NCBI GenBank assembly: GCA_030824275.1
Contig: JAVBXY010000009.1
Span: 124,001 to 188,000 of the forward strand
Length of the DNA stretch: 64,000 bases
Source: Rhodocyclaceae bacterium
GTDB taxonomy: Bacteria > Pseudomonadota > Gammaproteobacteria > Burkholderiales > Rhodocyclaceae
Direction: 5' to 3'
Shown here: positions 17,383 through 27,087 of the stretch, piece after piece
Numbering within the stretch: position 1 is the first letter of the stretch
Layout of the letters: every line of letters begins with the position of its first letter
The notes under the pieces: generated by a model
Told to the model about the DNA's origin: nothing
Seen by the model: only the letters and a program-made list of their open reading frames with translations
Database searches by the model: none
Translations under genes and position numbers: made by a program

Positions 17383-18288
17383 CGCCGTCAGGTTCTCGGC
17401 CTCGGCGATCACGGCCACCACCATCGGCGGGCGTGGCTCGCGGGCCAGGGTGACGAGGCCGGTGGCCCAGTCCAGCGCCGGTTCCACCAGATTGATGGCG
17501 ACCACGCCGGCGGGCAGGCCGACCTGCTCCAGCACGCTGCGCGGCACGATGGAGGACCAGTGGCCGCTGCCGACGTGGGCGAGGATGCTGAGGATGGAAT
17601 TGGTCTCCAGGCTCGCCGTGCCGCCAGTCCCACGGGGATTTCCTTCGGTCACGCCGACTTTTGCGAACACGGCGTCGATGGTCTTGCGGTTCTGCATGTC
17701 CGGCGTCAGCAGGCACAGCGGTACTGTCGCCGCTTCGCGCCAGCTCACCGCATCGCGGCCGGCGAAGGCGCCCTCGGCGCTGGTGAGCAGCACATGGCGT
17801 TCGCGCCAGACGGGGATCACGCTGAAGAGCGGATCGGTGACGGACTCGACATAGACGATGCCCGCGTCCAGCTCGAAGCGGCGCAGGCGGTCGAGGATCT
17901 CGTCGGTGGACAGCGACAGCACCTCCGCCGTGGCCAGCGGATGGCGACGGGCGAAGGGCGCGGTCAGCGAGGCGACGACGGTGAGTGCCGTCGGGATCGC
18001 GCCAAGGCGCAGGCGGCCGGTGAGGCCCTGGCGCAGCTGGGCGAGTTCCTGTTTGAGTCCTTCGGCGCTGGCGGCGACGCGCTGGGCGTAATCGACGACA
18101 CGCTGGCCCTCGGGGGTGAGGCCGGCGAACTGTTGGCCGCGCTCGACGATGGCGACGCCAAGTTCGCTTTCCAGATCGCGGATCGCCGCCGACAGGGTCG
18201 AGGGCGAGACATGGCAGGCGGCAGCAGCGCGGCCGAAATGCTTCTCCCGGGCGAGGGCGACCAGGTAGAGATATTTGCGGGCGATCAT
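17365..18288 (-). CDS. LysR-family transcriptional regulator
   Basis: 307 residues. N-terminal winged helix (REKHFGRAAAACHVSPSTLS, AIRDLESELGVAIVER), then a LysR substrate-binding domain (GRLRLGAIPTALTVVASLTAPF, SSIVPRSVLEQVGLPAG). A regulator of this type commonly precedes fds operons, so control of formate dehydrogenase is inferred. The start is the ATG at 18288. A partial form of the dispersed word lies at 17651-17665 (ACGCCGACTTTTGCG, lacking the CAG end). Its end is duplicated at 15530-15558, implying the gene was once directly upstream of fdsB. Confidence 0.85.
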   Translation of the reverse strand: MIARKYLYLVALAREKHFGRAAAACHVSPSTLSAAIRDLESELGVAIVERGQQFAGLTPEGQRVVDYAQRVAASAEGLKQELAQLRQGLTGRLRLGAIPTALTVVASLTAPFARRHPLATAEVLSLSTDEILDRLRRFELDAGIVYVESVTDPLFSVIPVWRERHVLLTSAEGAFAGRDAVSWREAATVPLCLLTPDMQNRKTIDAVFAKVGVTEGNPRGTGGTASLETNSILSILAHVGSGHWSSIVPRSVLEQVGLPAGVVAINLVEPALDWATGLVTLAREPRPPMVVAVIAEAENLTAFEKTE

Positions 18289-18302
18289 CCCCGGCGAGAG
18301 GC

Positions 18303-18827
18303 TTATTTGGACAGGGTGACTTCGCCGTCCGCCACGTAGCCCGCTGCACGCAGGCGCTGGAAGTAGGCGACGTCGTTCTTGAAGTCGAGGGTCACATCCA
18401 CCTTGTCCGTCACCTTCTCGGTGGCGCCCTGTAGCCGCAGTCTGTGCGTGCCGGCGTCGAGCATGTAGCCCATGCGGTCGCCGAAATCTTCCTTGACGTC
18501 GATGATGATGTCCTTGCGCGGCTTCGACAGTTCGGGACGGAAGACGCCGAACTGCTTGCCGTTCACCCACAGCACGACGCGGAACTTGGTGCCCTTGGGC
18601 GGCTGCGGGCCGACGGCGTCGCTCAGGCAGAGCACCGCAAACATGGGCTTGCGGTAGTCGAGCTTGCTGACGGGCGGTGGCGGGGTCTTGTCGCGGTCGA
18701 CCTCGACGTCGTAGAAGGCAATCGAGCCCGGCTGCTTGCCGGCGCAGAGATCGGCAGCGGTGGCTGCGGAGCTTGCACACAGGGCGATCAGGAAGGCAAT
18801 GGCGGCGCGGCTGGATTTCATGGGCAT
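18303..18827 (-). CDS. Secreted protein of unknown function
   Basis: 174 residues with a clear signal peptide (AAIAFLIALCASSAATAA, cleavage near residue 25). The mature part is basic and beta-rich (GSIAFYDVEVDRDK, FRVVLWVNGKQFGVFRP, MLDAGTHRLRLQGATEKV). Probably periplasmic. No family recognised. Ends 14 bp before lysR on the same strand, so cotranscription is possible. Convergent or divergent neighbours give no functional hint. Confidence 0.65.
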   Translation of the reverse strand: MPMKSSRAAIAFLIALCASSAATAADLCAGKQPGSIAFYDVEVDRDKTPPPPVSKLDYRKPMFAVLCLSDAVGPQPPKGTKFRVVLWVNGKQFGVFRPELSKPRKDIIIDVKEDFGDRMGYMLDAGTHRLRLQGATEKVTDKVDVTLDFKNDVAYFQRLRAAGYVADGEVTLSK

Positions 18828-18896
18828 CCCCTCGGTGAGTGTCGGGGGATTATTGACGCGGCGTCTGCCTTGCGCAAGTGCGACGGTGTGACGCGC

Positions 18897-19472
18897 CTAC
18901 TCCTCCGGCCCGAAGCACACCTTGAAGTCGCTGCATTCGCGGCAGCTCGGCGATTTGCAGATCAACACTTCGGCGGCTTCGCAGAGCTGGCGGTAGAAGA
19001 ATTTCTTCCATTTCATGTCGCCGACGTTCTTTGCCTTCAGCGCGGTGTAGCGCGTCTGCATCAGCGTGTTGAGTTCCTTGCGGCTGGGCAGGCCGAGGTC
19101 CTGCCAGAGGTGGTTGTCGGCCATGCTGGCGGTGGCGACGGCGCAGGCCAGCCAGCGCGAATCCGGGCCGGGCTGGCTTTCGTGGGCCAGCAACAGGGCA
19201 ACCAGATCGTCGAACTCGCCCATCGTTGGGCGCGGCTGGGCATCGGCTTCCTCGCGCCAGCGGTGGAGCAGGGGGCGCAGGGCCCAGGCGCTGGGGAAAT
19301 AGTCGGCCAGCAGGTCGTCCAGCTCTGCCGCCGCCAGCCCGGCGATGGGGGCCGCCCACGGCCCGCGCCGGCCCGGCGCCAGGGCCATGGTGCCGGCGAG
19401 CGCCTGGGTTTCCGGCAGATGCGGGGCACGGGCAAAGGCCATCAGGTGGGGAGTCAGCTCCATCGCGTTCAT
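18897..19472 (-). CDS. nifQ: Molybdenum-processing protein NifQ
   Basis: 191 residues. The C-terminus carries the defining NifQ motif C-x4-C-x2-C-x5-C (C172, C177, C180, C186), which holds a Mo-Fe-S cluster. The body has the NifQ helical pattern (ELDDLLADYFP, DNHLWQDLGLPSRKELN, MKWKKFFYRQLCE). NifQ supplies molybdenum to the NifEN/NifH complex for FeMo-co synthesis. A sigma-54 promoter at 19486-19500 and a NifA site at 19520-19535 precede it. The predicted transcript starts near 19475, so translation may begin at the second ATG, 19463. Confidence 0.88.
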   Translation of the reverse strand: MNAMELTPHLMAFARAPHLPETQALAGTMALAPGRRGPWAAPIAGLAAAELDDLLADYFPSAWALRPLLHRWREEADAQPRPTMGEFDDLVALLLAHESQPGPDSRWLACAVATASMADNHLWQDLGLPSRKELNTLMQTRYTALKAKNVGDMKWKKFFYRQLCEAAEVLICKSPSCRECSDFKVCFGPEE

Positions 19473-19485
19473 GCCCGGCAGGGAT

Positions 19486-19500
19486 GCACGAACGGTGCCA
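19486..19500 (-). promoter_or_regulatory. Sigma-54 promoter of nifQ
   Basis: On the minus strand this reads TGGCACCGTTCGTGC, with the invariant GG and GC at correct -24/-12 spacing. It lies just upstream of nifQ and 20 bp from the NifA site, which reads towards it. Confidence 0.75.
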
Positions 19501-19519
19501 TGGGAAAACGGGGGGATTT

Positions 19520-19535
19520 TGTCGAGTTTGTGACA
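19520..19535. promoter_or_regulatory. NifA upstream activator sequence (nifQ / sensor kinase intergenic)
   Basis: TGTCGAGTTTGTGACA fits TGT-N4-T-N5-ACA within the dyad TTTTGT...ACAAAT. It serves nifQ (minus) and could also serve the divergent regulator at 19675, where only a weak -24/-12 (ATGCAG-N5-TTGC, near 19631-19645) is seen. Copy 6 of the dispersed word starts 5 bp away. Confidence 0.75.
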
Positions 19536-19539
19536 AATT

Positions 19540-19562
19540 GCCGTCTCATCAGCGCCGACTTT
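19540..19562 (+). repeat. Dispersed word, copy 6 (beside nifQ NifA site)
   Basis: GCCGTCTCAT followed by the exact core at 19550-19562, 5 bp after the ACA of the NifA site. Confidence 0.8.
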
Positions 19563-19674
19563 TTGCCGATCCGACTTTCCTGTGGCGTATTTCTCTCGAT
19601 AGCTCTCTGTCGGCGGGTCTTTTCCTTACAATGCAGTTTGTTTGCATATCCGGTACGGATGAGGAGTCCCGCGC

Positions 19675-21417
19675 ATGAGCATCAGCCTTGACAAGACGAC
19701 CCGCTTTCTCGTTGTCGATGATTTTGAATCGATGCGCAAGCTGGTCATCAAGAACCTGAACTCCATGGGTTACATGAACGTCGTGCAGGCAGGCAACGGT
19801 CAGGAGGCCCTGCGCATGCTCGAACAGAACCCGACCATTGCGGTGGTCATCACCGACTGGAACATGCCGGTGATGTCGGGCATCGAGCTGCTGCGCACCA
19901 TCCGCGCCCACGACAAGTTCAAGGGCCTGCCGGTGCTGATGATCACCGCCGAGATCGCCCGCCACGAAGTGCAGGAGGCCGCCGAGGCCGGCGTTTCCGA
20001 TTTCCTGGTCAAGCCCTTCACCGTCGGCGGCTTGCAGGCCAAGCTGAACCGGATGATGGATAACCTGAAGCGGGGTATCGTCGCCGGACTCAAGCTCCAA
20101 TTGCCGCCGGGTTCCCCCGCTGCTCCTGCCGCATCCGCCGCACCCGCAACACCTGTCGCCGAGCCGGTGGCCGAGGCGCTGACCTACGAGCCGCCGATGC
20201 TCTCGGGCGAGGCGCCAACGCGCAAGCTGCCGCGTCAGACCGACTTCCGCAACGAGCCACCGGCCCTGGAGATCACTGCCGATCTGGAAGCGCGCATGAC
20301 CAAGCGCGCCAACATCCTGGTGGTGGATGACGTGCCGGCCAACATCGACGTGCTGGTCGGCTTCCTTCAGGACGACTACAAGGTTCGCGCCGTGACCAGC
20401 GGCGCGGCGGCGCTCAAGAGCATGGCGGCGGGCACCAACCTGCCGGACCTGATCCTGCTCGACGTGATGATGCCGGAGATGGACGGCTTCGAGGTCTGCC
20501 GCCGGCTGAAGGCCAATCCGGCGACTGCCGGCATCCCGGTGATCTTCCTCACCGCCGTGGACGACGCCATGAACGTGGTGCAGGGTCTGGAGCTGGGCGC
20601 CGTGGACTACCTGACCAAGCCGGCCAATCCCACGGTGCTTTCGGTACGGGTGCGCAACCATCTGACGCGCAGCCAGGCCTTCGCCGAATTGCAGAAGCAG
20701 AACCAGGTCATGGCCGAGAACATGCGCCTGCGCGAGGACGTCGAGCGAATGACGGCCCACGACCTGAAGAATCCCATCGGCGGCATCATCAACTTCACCG
20801 ACATGCTGCTCGGTGACGAATCCATGTCCGAGGATCGCAAGGAGATGTTGCAGGCCATCGGCGACTCGGCGCACAGCTTGTTGCACATGGTCAATCTGTC
20901 CCTCGACCTGTTCAAGATCGAGCAGGGCCTGTACGAGTTGCAACCCTCGCAGATCGACCTCGTGCAGGTCGTCCGTCAGGTGCTGACCGAGAAGAACCAG
21001 GAGATCGCCGCCAAGCGGCTGATGGTCACCAACAGCCTGCGCGGCACCAACCTGCAACAGGGCGACCCGCCGGTCTTCCATGTGCTGGGCGACGAGCTGC
21101 TGTGCTATTCGATGTTCGGCAACGTGATCAAGAACGCAGTGGAGGCGGCGCCGAACGAGGGCCGCCTGAGCATCGTCTACACCGTCGGCGAGGATGGGCG
21201 CGGCACCATCGCCATCACCAATACCGGCGCCGTGCCCAAGGACGTGCGCGGCTCCTTCTTCGAGAAGTACGTCACTGCCGGCAAGAAGGGCGGCACCGGC
21301 CTGGGCACCTATTCGGCACGCCTGCTGGCACGGGTCCAGCACGGCAACATCCGCATGCAGGCCGACGACGAGAAGAACGAAACCACCGTTACCGTCACCC
21401 TGCCACTGGACGCCTGA
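19675..21417 (+). CDS. Two-receiver hybrid histidine kinase
   Basis: 580 residues, no membrane segment. Domains in order: a CheY-like receiver (about 1-130; DD at 15-16, phosphoacceptor in VITDWNMPVMSG, K in LVKPFTVGG), a Pro/Ala-rich linker (140-205), a second receiver (about 210-335; LILLDVMMPEMDG), a HisKA domain with phospho-His in MTAHDLKNPIGG, and a HATPase domain (N in MFGNVIKNAVEAAP, GTGLGTYSARLLARVQ). Cytoplasmic, integrating input from partner kinases. Divergent from nifQ with a NifA site between, so expression under nitrogen-fixing conditions is possible. Partners unknown. Confidence 0.88.
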   Translation: MSISLDKTTRFLVVDDFESMRKLVIKNLNSMGYMNVVQAGNGQEALRMLEQNPTIAVVITDWNMPVMSGIELLRTIRAHDKFKGLPVLMITAEIARHEVQEAAEAGVSDFLVKPFTVGGLQAKLNRMMDNLKRGIVAGLKLQLPPGSPAAPAASAAPATPVAEPVAEALTYEPPMLSGEAPTRKLPRQTDFRNEPPALEITADLEARMTKRANILVVDDVPANIDVLVGFLQDDYKVRAVTSGAAALKSMAAGTNLPDLILLDVMMPEMDGFEVCRRLKANPATAGIPVIFLTAVDDAMNVVQGLELGAVDYLTKPANPTVLSVRVRNHLTRSQAFAELQKQNQVMAENMRLREDVERMTAHDLKNPIGGIINFTDMLLGDESMSEDRKEMLQAIGDSAHSLLHMVNLSLDLFKIEQGLYELQPSQIDLVQVVRQVLTEKNQEIAAKRLMVTNSLRGTNLQQGDPPVFHVLGDELLCYSMFGNVIKNAVEAAPNEGRLSIVYTVGEDGRGTIAITNTGAVPKDVRGSFFEKYVTAGKKGGTGLGTYSARLLARVQHGNIRMQADDEKNETTVTVTLPLDA

Positions 21418-21425
21418 GGCAGCTT

Positions 21426-21454
21426 CTGATGCGTTTCTAAAGGGAACGCATCAG
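21426..21454. terminator. Bidirectional terminator between convergent genes
   Basis: A 10-bp stem, CTGATGCGTT / AACGCATCAG, with a 9-base loop, sits between the stop of the two-receiver kinase and the end of the transporter-kinase gene, whose stop codon lies within it. T-rich tracts are short. Confidence 0.5.
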
Positions 21455-24400
21455 TTCCTTCAAGGCCGTCTCGGCGTCCTCGAACTCGTAGGCTGCGACG
21501 GCCTTGGCGACCTCGCGTAGCCCCGCTGACAGGGCCGTGCCATGGGTCAGCGTCGCCAGTTCCTGCACTGTGTCCGCTGATTCGGTATCGATGTCGGCCA
21601 GTTGCAGGGCCAGTCGATCTAAGAGCGGCTTCACCTTGTCCATGTCCAGTGCCACTGCCGGCGTCTCGGTGGTGTGCTCCTCGTCGAGGGAAGCTAGCCC
21701 GGCGAGCACCAGCGCGAGTTCGCCCAGGGTCTTGTCGAGCAGGGACTGGATGACTTCCGGTGAGCGGGATTCCTTGCAGGCGAGTTCGAGTTCCGCCGCA
21801 GCGGCCTGAACCCGCGTCGCGCCGACGTTGCCGGCGGTGCCGCGCAAGCTGTGGGCGCAGCGCATGGCGGCGGTCGAGTCGGCATCCTTTTGCGCGGCGG
21901 CGAAGAGAGCGGCGAAATTGCCCTGGCTGCCGCGGAATTTCAGCAGCAGCCGCTTGTAGAGCCGGGGATTGTGCATGGTCATGCTCATCCCTGCGGCCAT
22001 GTCGAGACCGGGCAGCGCCGGCAGGCGGGCATCGGCAGGCGCCGGTTCGGTACCGGACGTGGCGGCCGGCAATGGCATGGCCGCGCGTTCACGGGCCTGC
22101 GGCACGAACCAGCGAGCCAGGGTGGCGAACATCTGATCGACGTCGAGGGGCTTGGCGATGTGGTCGTTCATGCCGGCTTCGATCACCTTCTCCTTGTCGC
22201 CCGTCATCGCGTTCGCCGTCATCGCCACGATGGGCATGTCCTTGAAGGCGGGGTTCTGGCGCAGCAGTTGCGTCGCCGTGTAGCCGTCCATGACCGGCAT
22301 CTGGCAATCCATCAGGATGCCGTCGAAGGCGGCATCGCGAGCCAGAAGGTCGAGCGCCTGCTGGCCGTCGCCGGCCAGCACCACCTCGACGCCGGCATTG
22401 CGCAGCAGGTCCACCACCAGTTCCTGGTTCAGTTCGTTGTCCTCCACCAGCAGCACGCGGGCCCCGGTGAGCTGGAGCATGATGCCGGCCAGTTGGCTCG
22501 ACTTGTCCTGGCTGCGCCGCGCCGCCGCCATTTCCGCCGGCATGCCCATGCCCAGCGCCATGCCGATGGTTTCCAGCGCGGTCGAGCTGGCCACGGGCTT
22601 GGTCAGCACCGCCTTGATGGCGGCGCGTAGTTCGGCGGGCAGCGCGGCGAGGTTGTCTTGACCGTAAGCGGTGACCATGACGATCGCCGGCAGGGGAAAG
22701 TCGGCCTTGAGCAGACGGCGCACGCATTCGACGCCATCCATCACCGGCATGCGCCAGTCCATCAGCACCAGCTCGTAGGGCCGTGCTTGCTGCACCGCCA
22801 GGGTGATCGAGTCGAGCGCCTGCTGCCCGTTCGACGCGCTATCGACATCAAAGCCGAAGTTGTGGGCCAGGGTGGCGAGGATTTCCCGTGCCACCGCGTT
22901 GTCGTCCACCACCAGCACGCGGCGTCCCTTGAGCTCGTCGGCGCTGAACATGCGACGCGGCATGAGCTGTTTTTGCAGACCGAAGCGAGCATGGAAATGG
23001 AAAGTGGAGCCTTTGCCGGGGACCGACTCGACCCAGATGCGGCCGCCCATCAGCTCCACCAGTTCCTTGGAGATCGCCAGGCCCAGGCCGGTGCCGCCAT
23101 ATTTGCGCGTGATCGAGGCGTCGGCCTGGCTGAAGGACTGGAACATCCGGCCGCATTGCTCTTGCGTCATGCCGATGCCGGTGTCGCGAATCCAGAAATG
23201 CAGCTCGACGCTGTCCTCGCTGCGGGACACCGCTTCGACCCCGATGACGACTTCGCCGTGCTCGGTGAATTTGACGGCGTTGTTGCCCAGGTTGACCAGC
23301 ACCTGGCCCAGTCGCAGGGCATCGCCGATGAGGGCGGTGGGAATGTCCGGCGCCTCGTCGAAGAGGAACTCCAGACCCTTGTCCTCGGCCTTGATGCCGA
23401 CCAGGTTGCCCAGGTGTTCCATGACGTCGTCGAGATGGAAATCGGCCTTTTCCATGGACAGCTTGCCGGCTTCGATTTTCGAGAAATCGAGAATGTCGTT
23501 GATGATGCCGAGCAGGCTTTCGGCGGCCCGATTGACCTTGCCGATATAGTTGCGCTGTTTCGGGTTCAGGTCGGTTTGCAGGGCCAGATGCGACATGCCG
23601 ATGATGGCGTTCATCGGCGTGCGGATTTCGTGGCTCATGTTGGCGAGGAAATCGCTCTTGGCGCGGGTGGCTTCCTCGGCGCGGTCACGGGCATGGCGCA
23701 ACTCGATCTCGGCCAGGTCGCGGCTTTCGCCGACGAGCACGATCCACCAGGTGGCGACGCTGGCGAGGATGGCCAGGCCGAAGAAGATGCGGTGGGCGTA
23801 GCTGTTGACCAGCTGCGCGGCCTCCGGCGCCAGCGTCTTGGCGGCGGCCGGCAGCGTGATCCAGAGGGCGACCGCGATCAGGGCCAGCATGACCGACCAG
23901 ACCAGGACGAAGTTGGCCACGCGCAGGGCCGTCTGGCGCCGTAGCGGCTGGCGCAGGGCGCGGTCGAGGGCGGCGGCGACGGCGTCGCGGTAATGGTCGA
24001 GCGGCGATTTGATGGCCGGTTTGCAACTGTCCTTGCAGTTGGTTTCCAGCGTGCAGCATAGGGAGCAGATGGTGGCGTCGTGGTGCGGGCAGTGGGCGGA
24101 ATCGGCCTCGGCGTAGTCGTGGGTGCAGACGCCGCAGGTCACCGGCGTGTTGGATCGCTCGGCGAACTTGCTGGGGCGGGCGATGTAGTACTTGCCCTTG
24201 GTGTAGATCGCGATGGCTGGCGACAGGATGAAGGCGGTGATCGCCGCGATCAGCCAGGAATAGGCCTGGGCGTACTCGCCGAGCAGGCCGCTGAAGGCGA
24301 TGGAGGAAATGACCGAGGCGACCACCATGCTGAGCACGCCGACCGGATTGACGTCGTAGAGGTGGGCGCGCTTGAACTCGACCATGGGCGGGCTGAAGCC

Positions 24401-25624
24401 CAATGGCTTGTTGATGGCGAGGTCGGCGACCACGGCACAGATCCAGGCCACGGCGATGTTCGAGTAGAGGCCGAGGACGTTGTTCATGGCCTCGAACAGG
24501 TCGAGTTCCATCAGCAGCAGGGCGATGGCGGAGTTGAACACCAGCCAGACCACGCGACCCGGATGCGAATGGGTGATGCGGGAGAAGAAGTTCGACCAGG
24601 CCAGCGAGCCGGCATAGGCGTTGGTGACATTCACCTTGAGTTCCGAAACGATGACCAGCACCGCGCTGACCAGCAGCGTCACGTCCGGGTTGGCGATGGC
24701 GTAGCTGAAGGCGTGGTTGAAGATCTGCACCGGCTCCTTGGCATCGACGATGGCGATGCCGGCGATCACCGCGACGGCGGCCAGCAGGGCGCCGCCGACC
24801 TGCTTGACGAAGGCGATGACGATCCAGCCAGGGCCGCCGGTGAGCATGTTGGCCCACCAGCTCCAGCGGTTCGCTTTGGTCCGTTCGGGCATGAAGCGCA
24901 GGTAGTCCACCTGTTCGCCGATCTGCGCGATCAGGGCGAAGGAAATCCCGGCGGCGATGCCGAAATGGTAGAGGTCGAAGCCGTTGCTCTTGGACGTCTG
25001 GCCGGCGAACTGGGTCAGGGCGTCAAGGGCGCCGGGTTCCCGGCTCAGCACGTAGTAGAAGGGCAGGATCAACAGCACCAGCCACAGTGGCTGGGTCCAC
25101 TGGTGGAAGCGGTTGATAGCCGTCACGCCATAGAAGACGATGGGAATGACGACCAGCGAGCAGAGGATGTAGCCCAGCCAGAGCGGCACGCCGAAGGCGA
25201 GCTTCACCGCCTGGGCCATGATGGCTGTTTCCAGGGCCAGGAAGATGAAGGTGAAGGAGGCGTAGATCAGCGAGGTGAAGGTCGAGCCGACGTAGCCGAA
25301 GCCGGCGGCGCGGGTCAGCAGGTCCATGTCGATGCTGTGCTTGGCCGAGTAGTGGCAGATCGGCAGGCCGACGGCGAAGATGATGATGGCGGCGAAGACC
25401 ATCGCCCACATGGCGTTGCCGAAGCCGAATTCCAGCAGCAGCAGGGCGCCGATGGCTTCGTAGGACAGCGCCGAGTTGGTGCCGATCATGGTGTTGCCGA
25501 TGGTCATCGGCGACCACTTGCGGAAGCTGGCCGGCGAATAGCGCAGCGCGTAGTCCTCCACCGATTCGTTGGCAACCCACCGGTTGTATTGGCGGCGAAC
25601 GACTTCTACGGTGTGATCGGACAT
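21437..25624 (-). CDS. NCS1-type transporter fused to hybrid histidine kinase (REC-REC-HPt)
   Basis: 1395 residues. The first ~475 residues form a twelve-segment membrane domain of the nucleobase:cation symporter-1 (cytosine/purine/hydantoin permease) type ([40 protein letters not shown]). A cysteine/histidine-rich segment at about 500-540 ([20 protein letters not shown]) probably binds metal. Two more membrane helices follow, then HisKA with phospho-His near 663 ([12 protein letters not shown]), HATPase ([20 protein letters not shown]), receivers with Asp near 955 and 1104, and an HPt domain with His near 1258 ([11 protein letters not shown]). It resembles CbrA-like transporter kinases in logic but uses NCS1, suggesting nucleobase or related nitrogen-compound sensing. 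Confidence 0.88.
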   Translation of the reverse strand: MSDHTVEVVRRQYNRWVANESVEDYALRYSPASFRKWSPMTIGNTMIGTNSALSYEAIGALLLLEFGFGNAMWAMVFAAIIIFAVGLPICHYSAKHSIDMDLLTRAAGFGYVGSTFTSLIYASFTFIFLALETAIMAQAVKLAFGVPLWLGYILCSLVVIPIVFYGVTAINRFHQWTQPLWLVLLILPFYYVLSREPGALDALTQFAGQTSKSNGFDLYHFGIAAGISFALIAQIGEQVDYLRFMPERTKANRWSWWANMLTGGPGWIVIAFVKQVGGALLAAVAVIAGIAIVDAKEPVQIFNHAFSYAIANPDVTLLVSAVLVIVSELKVNVTNAYAGSLAWSNFFSRITHSHPGRVVWLVFNSAIALLLMELDLFEAMNNVLGLYSNIAVAWICAVVADLAINKPLGFSPPMVEFKRAHLYDVNPVGVLSMVVASVISSIAFSGLLGEYAQAYSWLIAAITAFILSPAIAIYTKGKYYIARPSKFAERSNTPVTCGVCTHDYAEADSAHCPHHDATICSLCCTLETNCKDSCKPAIKSPLDHYRDAVAAALDRALRQPLRRQTALRVANFVLVWSVMLALIAVALWITLPAAAKTLAPEAAQLVNSYAHRIFFGLAILASVATWWIVLVGESRDLAEIELRHARDRAEEATRAKSDFLANMSHEIRTPMNAIIGMSHLALQTDLNPKQRNYIGKVNRAAESLLGIINDILDFSKIEAGKLSMEKADFHLDDVMEHLGNLVGIKAEDKGLEFLFDEAPDIPTALIGDALRLGQVLVNLGNNAVKFTEHGEVVIGVEAVSRSEDSVELHFWIRDTGIGMTQEQCGRMFQSFSQADASITRKYGGTGLGLAISKELVELMGGRIWVESVPGKGSTFHFHARFGLQKQLMPRRMFSADELKGRRVLVVDDNAVAREILATLAHNFGFDVDSASNGQQALDSITLAVQQARPYELVLMDWRMPVMDGVECVRRLLKADFPLPAIVMVTAYGQDNLAALPAELRAAIKAVLTKPVASSTALETIGMALGMGMPAEMAAARRSQDKSSQLAGIMLQLTGARVLLVEDNELNQELVVDLLRNAGVEVVLAGDGQQALDLLARDAAFDGILMDCQMPVMDGYTATQLLRQNPAFKDMPIVAMTANAMTGDKEKVIEAGMNDHIAKPLDVDQMFATLARWFVPQARERAAMPLPAATSGTEPAPADARLPALPGLDMAAGMSMTMHNPRLYKRLLLKFRGSQGNFAALFAAAQKDADSTAAMRCAHSLRGTAGNVGATRVQAAAAELELACKESRSPEVIQSLLDKTLGELALVLAGLASLDEEHTTETPAVALDMDKVKPLLDRLALQLADIDTESADTVQELATLTHGTALSAGLREVAKAVAAYEFEDAETALKELMRSL

Positions 25625-25680
25625 GGCGCGACGCCCCGGTTTGATGATGGGTGAATTTTAGCCGAACGGCATGGCGTCGG

Positions 25681-26838
25681 TCAGCCTTGCAGGCGATCGA
25701 TCTGGCGGGCCTTGGCGGCCATGTCGGCATCGCTGTCGGCGAAGCGCGCGGCGATGGCGCGGAACTCGTCCTGGAGTTCGAGGAAAGCGTCGAGGATGTC
25801 CGGATCGAAGTGGCTGCCGCGCCCTTCCTGCATGATCGCCACAGCCTTTTCGTGGGGCATGCCGTCCTTGTAGACGCGGCGGCTGATCAGCGCATCGTAG
25901 ACGTCGGCTACCGCCATCAGTCGCGCCGAGATAGGAATGGCATCGCCGCGCAGACCTTCCGGGTAGCCACTGCCGTCCCATTTTTCCTGATGACCGACGG
26001 CGATTTCCTTGGCGAGATGGAGGAACTCCACCTGCATGCCGAGCTGCTTCTCGGCGTGTTCGATGGCCTCCCGCCCAAGGGTGGTGTGGGTCTTCATCAG
26101 CTCGAATTCGTCGGCGGTGAACCTGCCCGGCTTGAGCAGGATGCGATCCGGGATGCCGACCTTGCCGATGTCGTGCAGCGGCGCCGACTTGAACAGCAGG
26201 TCGATGGTTTGCGCGGTGAGGAAGTAGCCGAAGCGTGGATGCGTCTGGAGTTTTTCGGCCAGCGCCTTGACGTAAAACTGGGTGCGCCGGATGTGGTTGC
26301 CCGTGTCGGAGTCGCGGGTTTCGGCCAGGGAAGCCATGGCCAGGATGGTGACGTCCTGGATCGCCGACAGCTCGCGCGTGCGTTTGCCGACCTCGGTGGC
26401 GAGGAAGGTGTTCTGGTCGCGCAGGAAATCGGCGGCGGCCTTGTTCTCCAGTTGGGTCTTGACCCGGGCGAGGAGGATGGGCGGCGAGATTGGCTTGGTG
26501 ATGTAGTCGGCTGCACCCATGGACAGACCTTCGCGTTCGTCCTCGGCGGCGCTCATGGCGGTGAGGAATATCACCGGGATGTGGCGCGTCGCCGGATCGG
26601 CCTTGAGTGTGCGGATCACGTCGTAGCCGGAGAGGCCGGGCATCATGATGTCGAGCAGGATCAGGTCCGGCCGGCCGTCACCCTGGACATACTTGAGCGC
26701 CTTCTCGCCGCTGTTGGCGATGCGCACTTTGTAGTGGTCCTTGAGTAGTTCGGACATCAGCGACAGGTTGTCCAGGGTGTCGTCGACGACGAGGATGGTG
26801 CTTCTGGCGTCGCCGTCGCTTGTCGTCAAATTCGTCAT
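25681..26838 (-). CDS. Response regulator with HD-GYP phosphodiesterase domain
   Basis: 385 residues. An N-terminal receiver (about 12-130; LILLDIMMPGLSG, K in YITKPISPP), a coiled-coil linker, and an HD-GYP domain: HD in SAPLHDIGKVGIPDRIL, the KTHTTLG helix, and GYP in WDGSGYPEGLRGD. Such RpfG-like proteins degrade cyclic di-GMP to GMP. 56 bp upstream of the transporter-kinase on the same strand, so likely its output partner (kinase with HPt plus effector). The start is the ATG at 26838; a longer frame to 26910 runs into the nifE control region. Confidence 0.9.
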   Translation of the reverse strand: MTNLTTSDGDARSTILVVDDTLDNLSLMSELLKDHYKVRIANSGEKALKYVQGDGRPDLILLDIMMPGLSGYDVIRTLKADPATRHIPVIFLTAMSAAEDEREGLSMGAADYITKPISPPILLARVKTQLENKAAADFLRDQNTFLATEVGKRTRELSAIQDVTILAMASLAETRDSDTGNHIRRTQFYVKALAEKLQTHPRFGYFLTAQTIDLLFKSAPLHDIGKVGIPDRILLKPGRFTADEFELMKTHTTLGREAIEHAEKQLGMQVEFLHLAKEIAVGHQEKWDGSGYPEGLRGDAIPISARLMAVADVYDALISRRVYKDGMPHEKAVAIMQEGRGSHFDPDILDAFLELQDEFRAIAARFADSDADMAAKARQIDRLQG

Positions 26839-26928
26839 GTCCGTCCCCGTTGCCCTATGCATCCGCGATGGCGCGAATTTACCCGAGCTTGCTATTGGGA
26901 AGGAAGACAAATCTCCGGTAGCCGCCTT

Positions 26929-26944
26929 TGTCGCAAATGCAACA
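26929..26944. promoter_or_regulatory. NifA upstream activator sequence of nifE
   Basis: TGTCGCAAATGCAACA (TGT-N10-ACA) is the core of a perfect outer dyad CCTTTGT...ACAAAGG (26925-26948). It is about 100 bp upstream of the sigma-54 promoter of nifE, the usual distance. Confidence 0.85.
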
Positions 26945-26979
26945 AAGGCGGTCGCTGACCCCTGATGGGCCCGCTTGCC

Positions 26980-27002
26980 GCCGTCCCGTCAGCGCCGACT
27001 TT
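26980..27002 (+). repeat. Dispersed word, copy 7 (nifE control region)
   Basis: GCCGTCCCGT followed by the exact core at 26990-27002, between the NifA site and the sigma-54 promoter of nifE. Confidence 0.8.
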
Positions 27003-27040
27003 TTCGTGCGAACAGTGACTTGGCGGTGTCGCCTGCCATT

Positions 27041-27055
27041 TGGCACGGGGTTTGC
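27041..27055 (+). promoter_or_regulatory. Sigma-54 promoter of nifE
   Basis: TGGCACGGGGTTTGC, an excellent match to the -24/-12 consensus (TGGCAC-N5-TTGC). Transcription is expected near 27067, before the ATG at 27088. Confidence 0.92.
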
Positions 27056-27087
27056 GAATGGACATGCAAACCCCACGAGGTCGCCCC

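Noticed and set aside
17651-17665. Further copy of the dispersed word in lysR
   Set aside because: Shares only GCCGACTTTTGC and lacks the CAG end; kept as a possible decayed form, not counted.
22681-22710. AAAGTCGGCCTTG resembling the inverted dispersed word
   Set aside because: The match breaks after AAAGTCGGC and the GCTG end is absent.
24080-25654. 524-codon plus-strand frame across the transporter-kinase
   Set aside because: Antisense to a well-supported membrane protein; composition dominated by D, G, V, H typical of GC-rich shadow frames.
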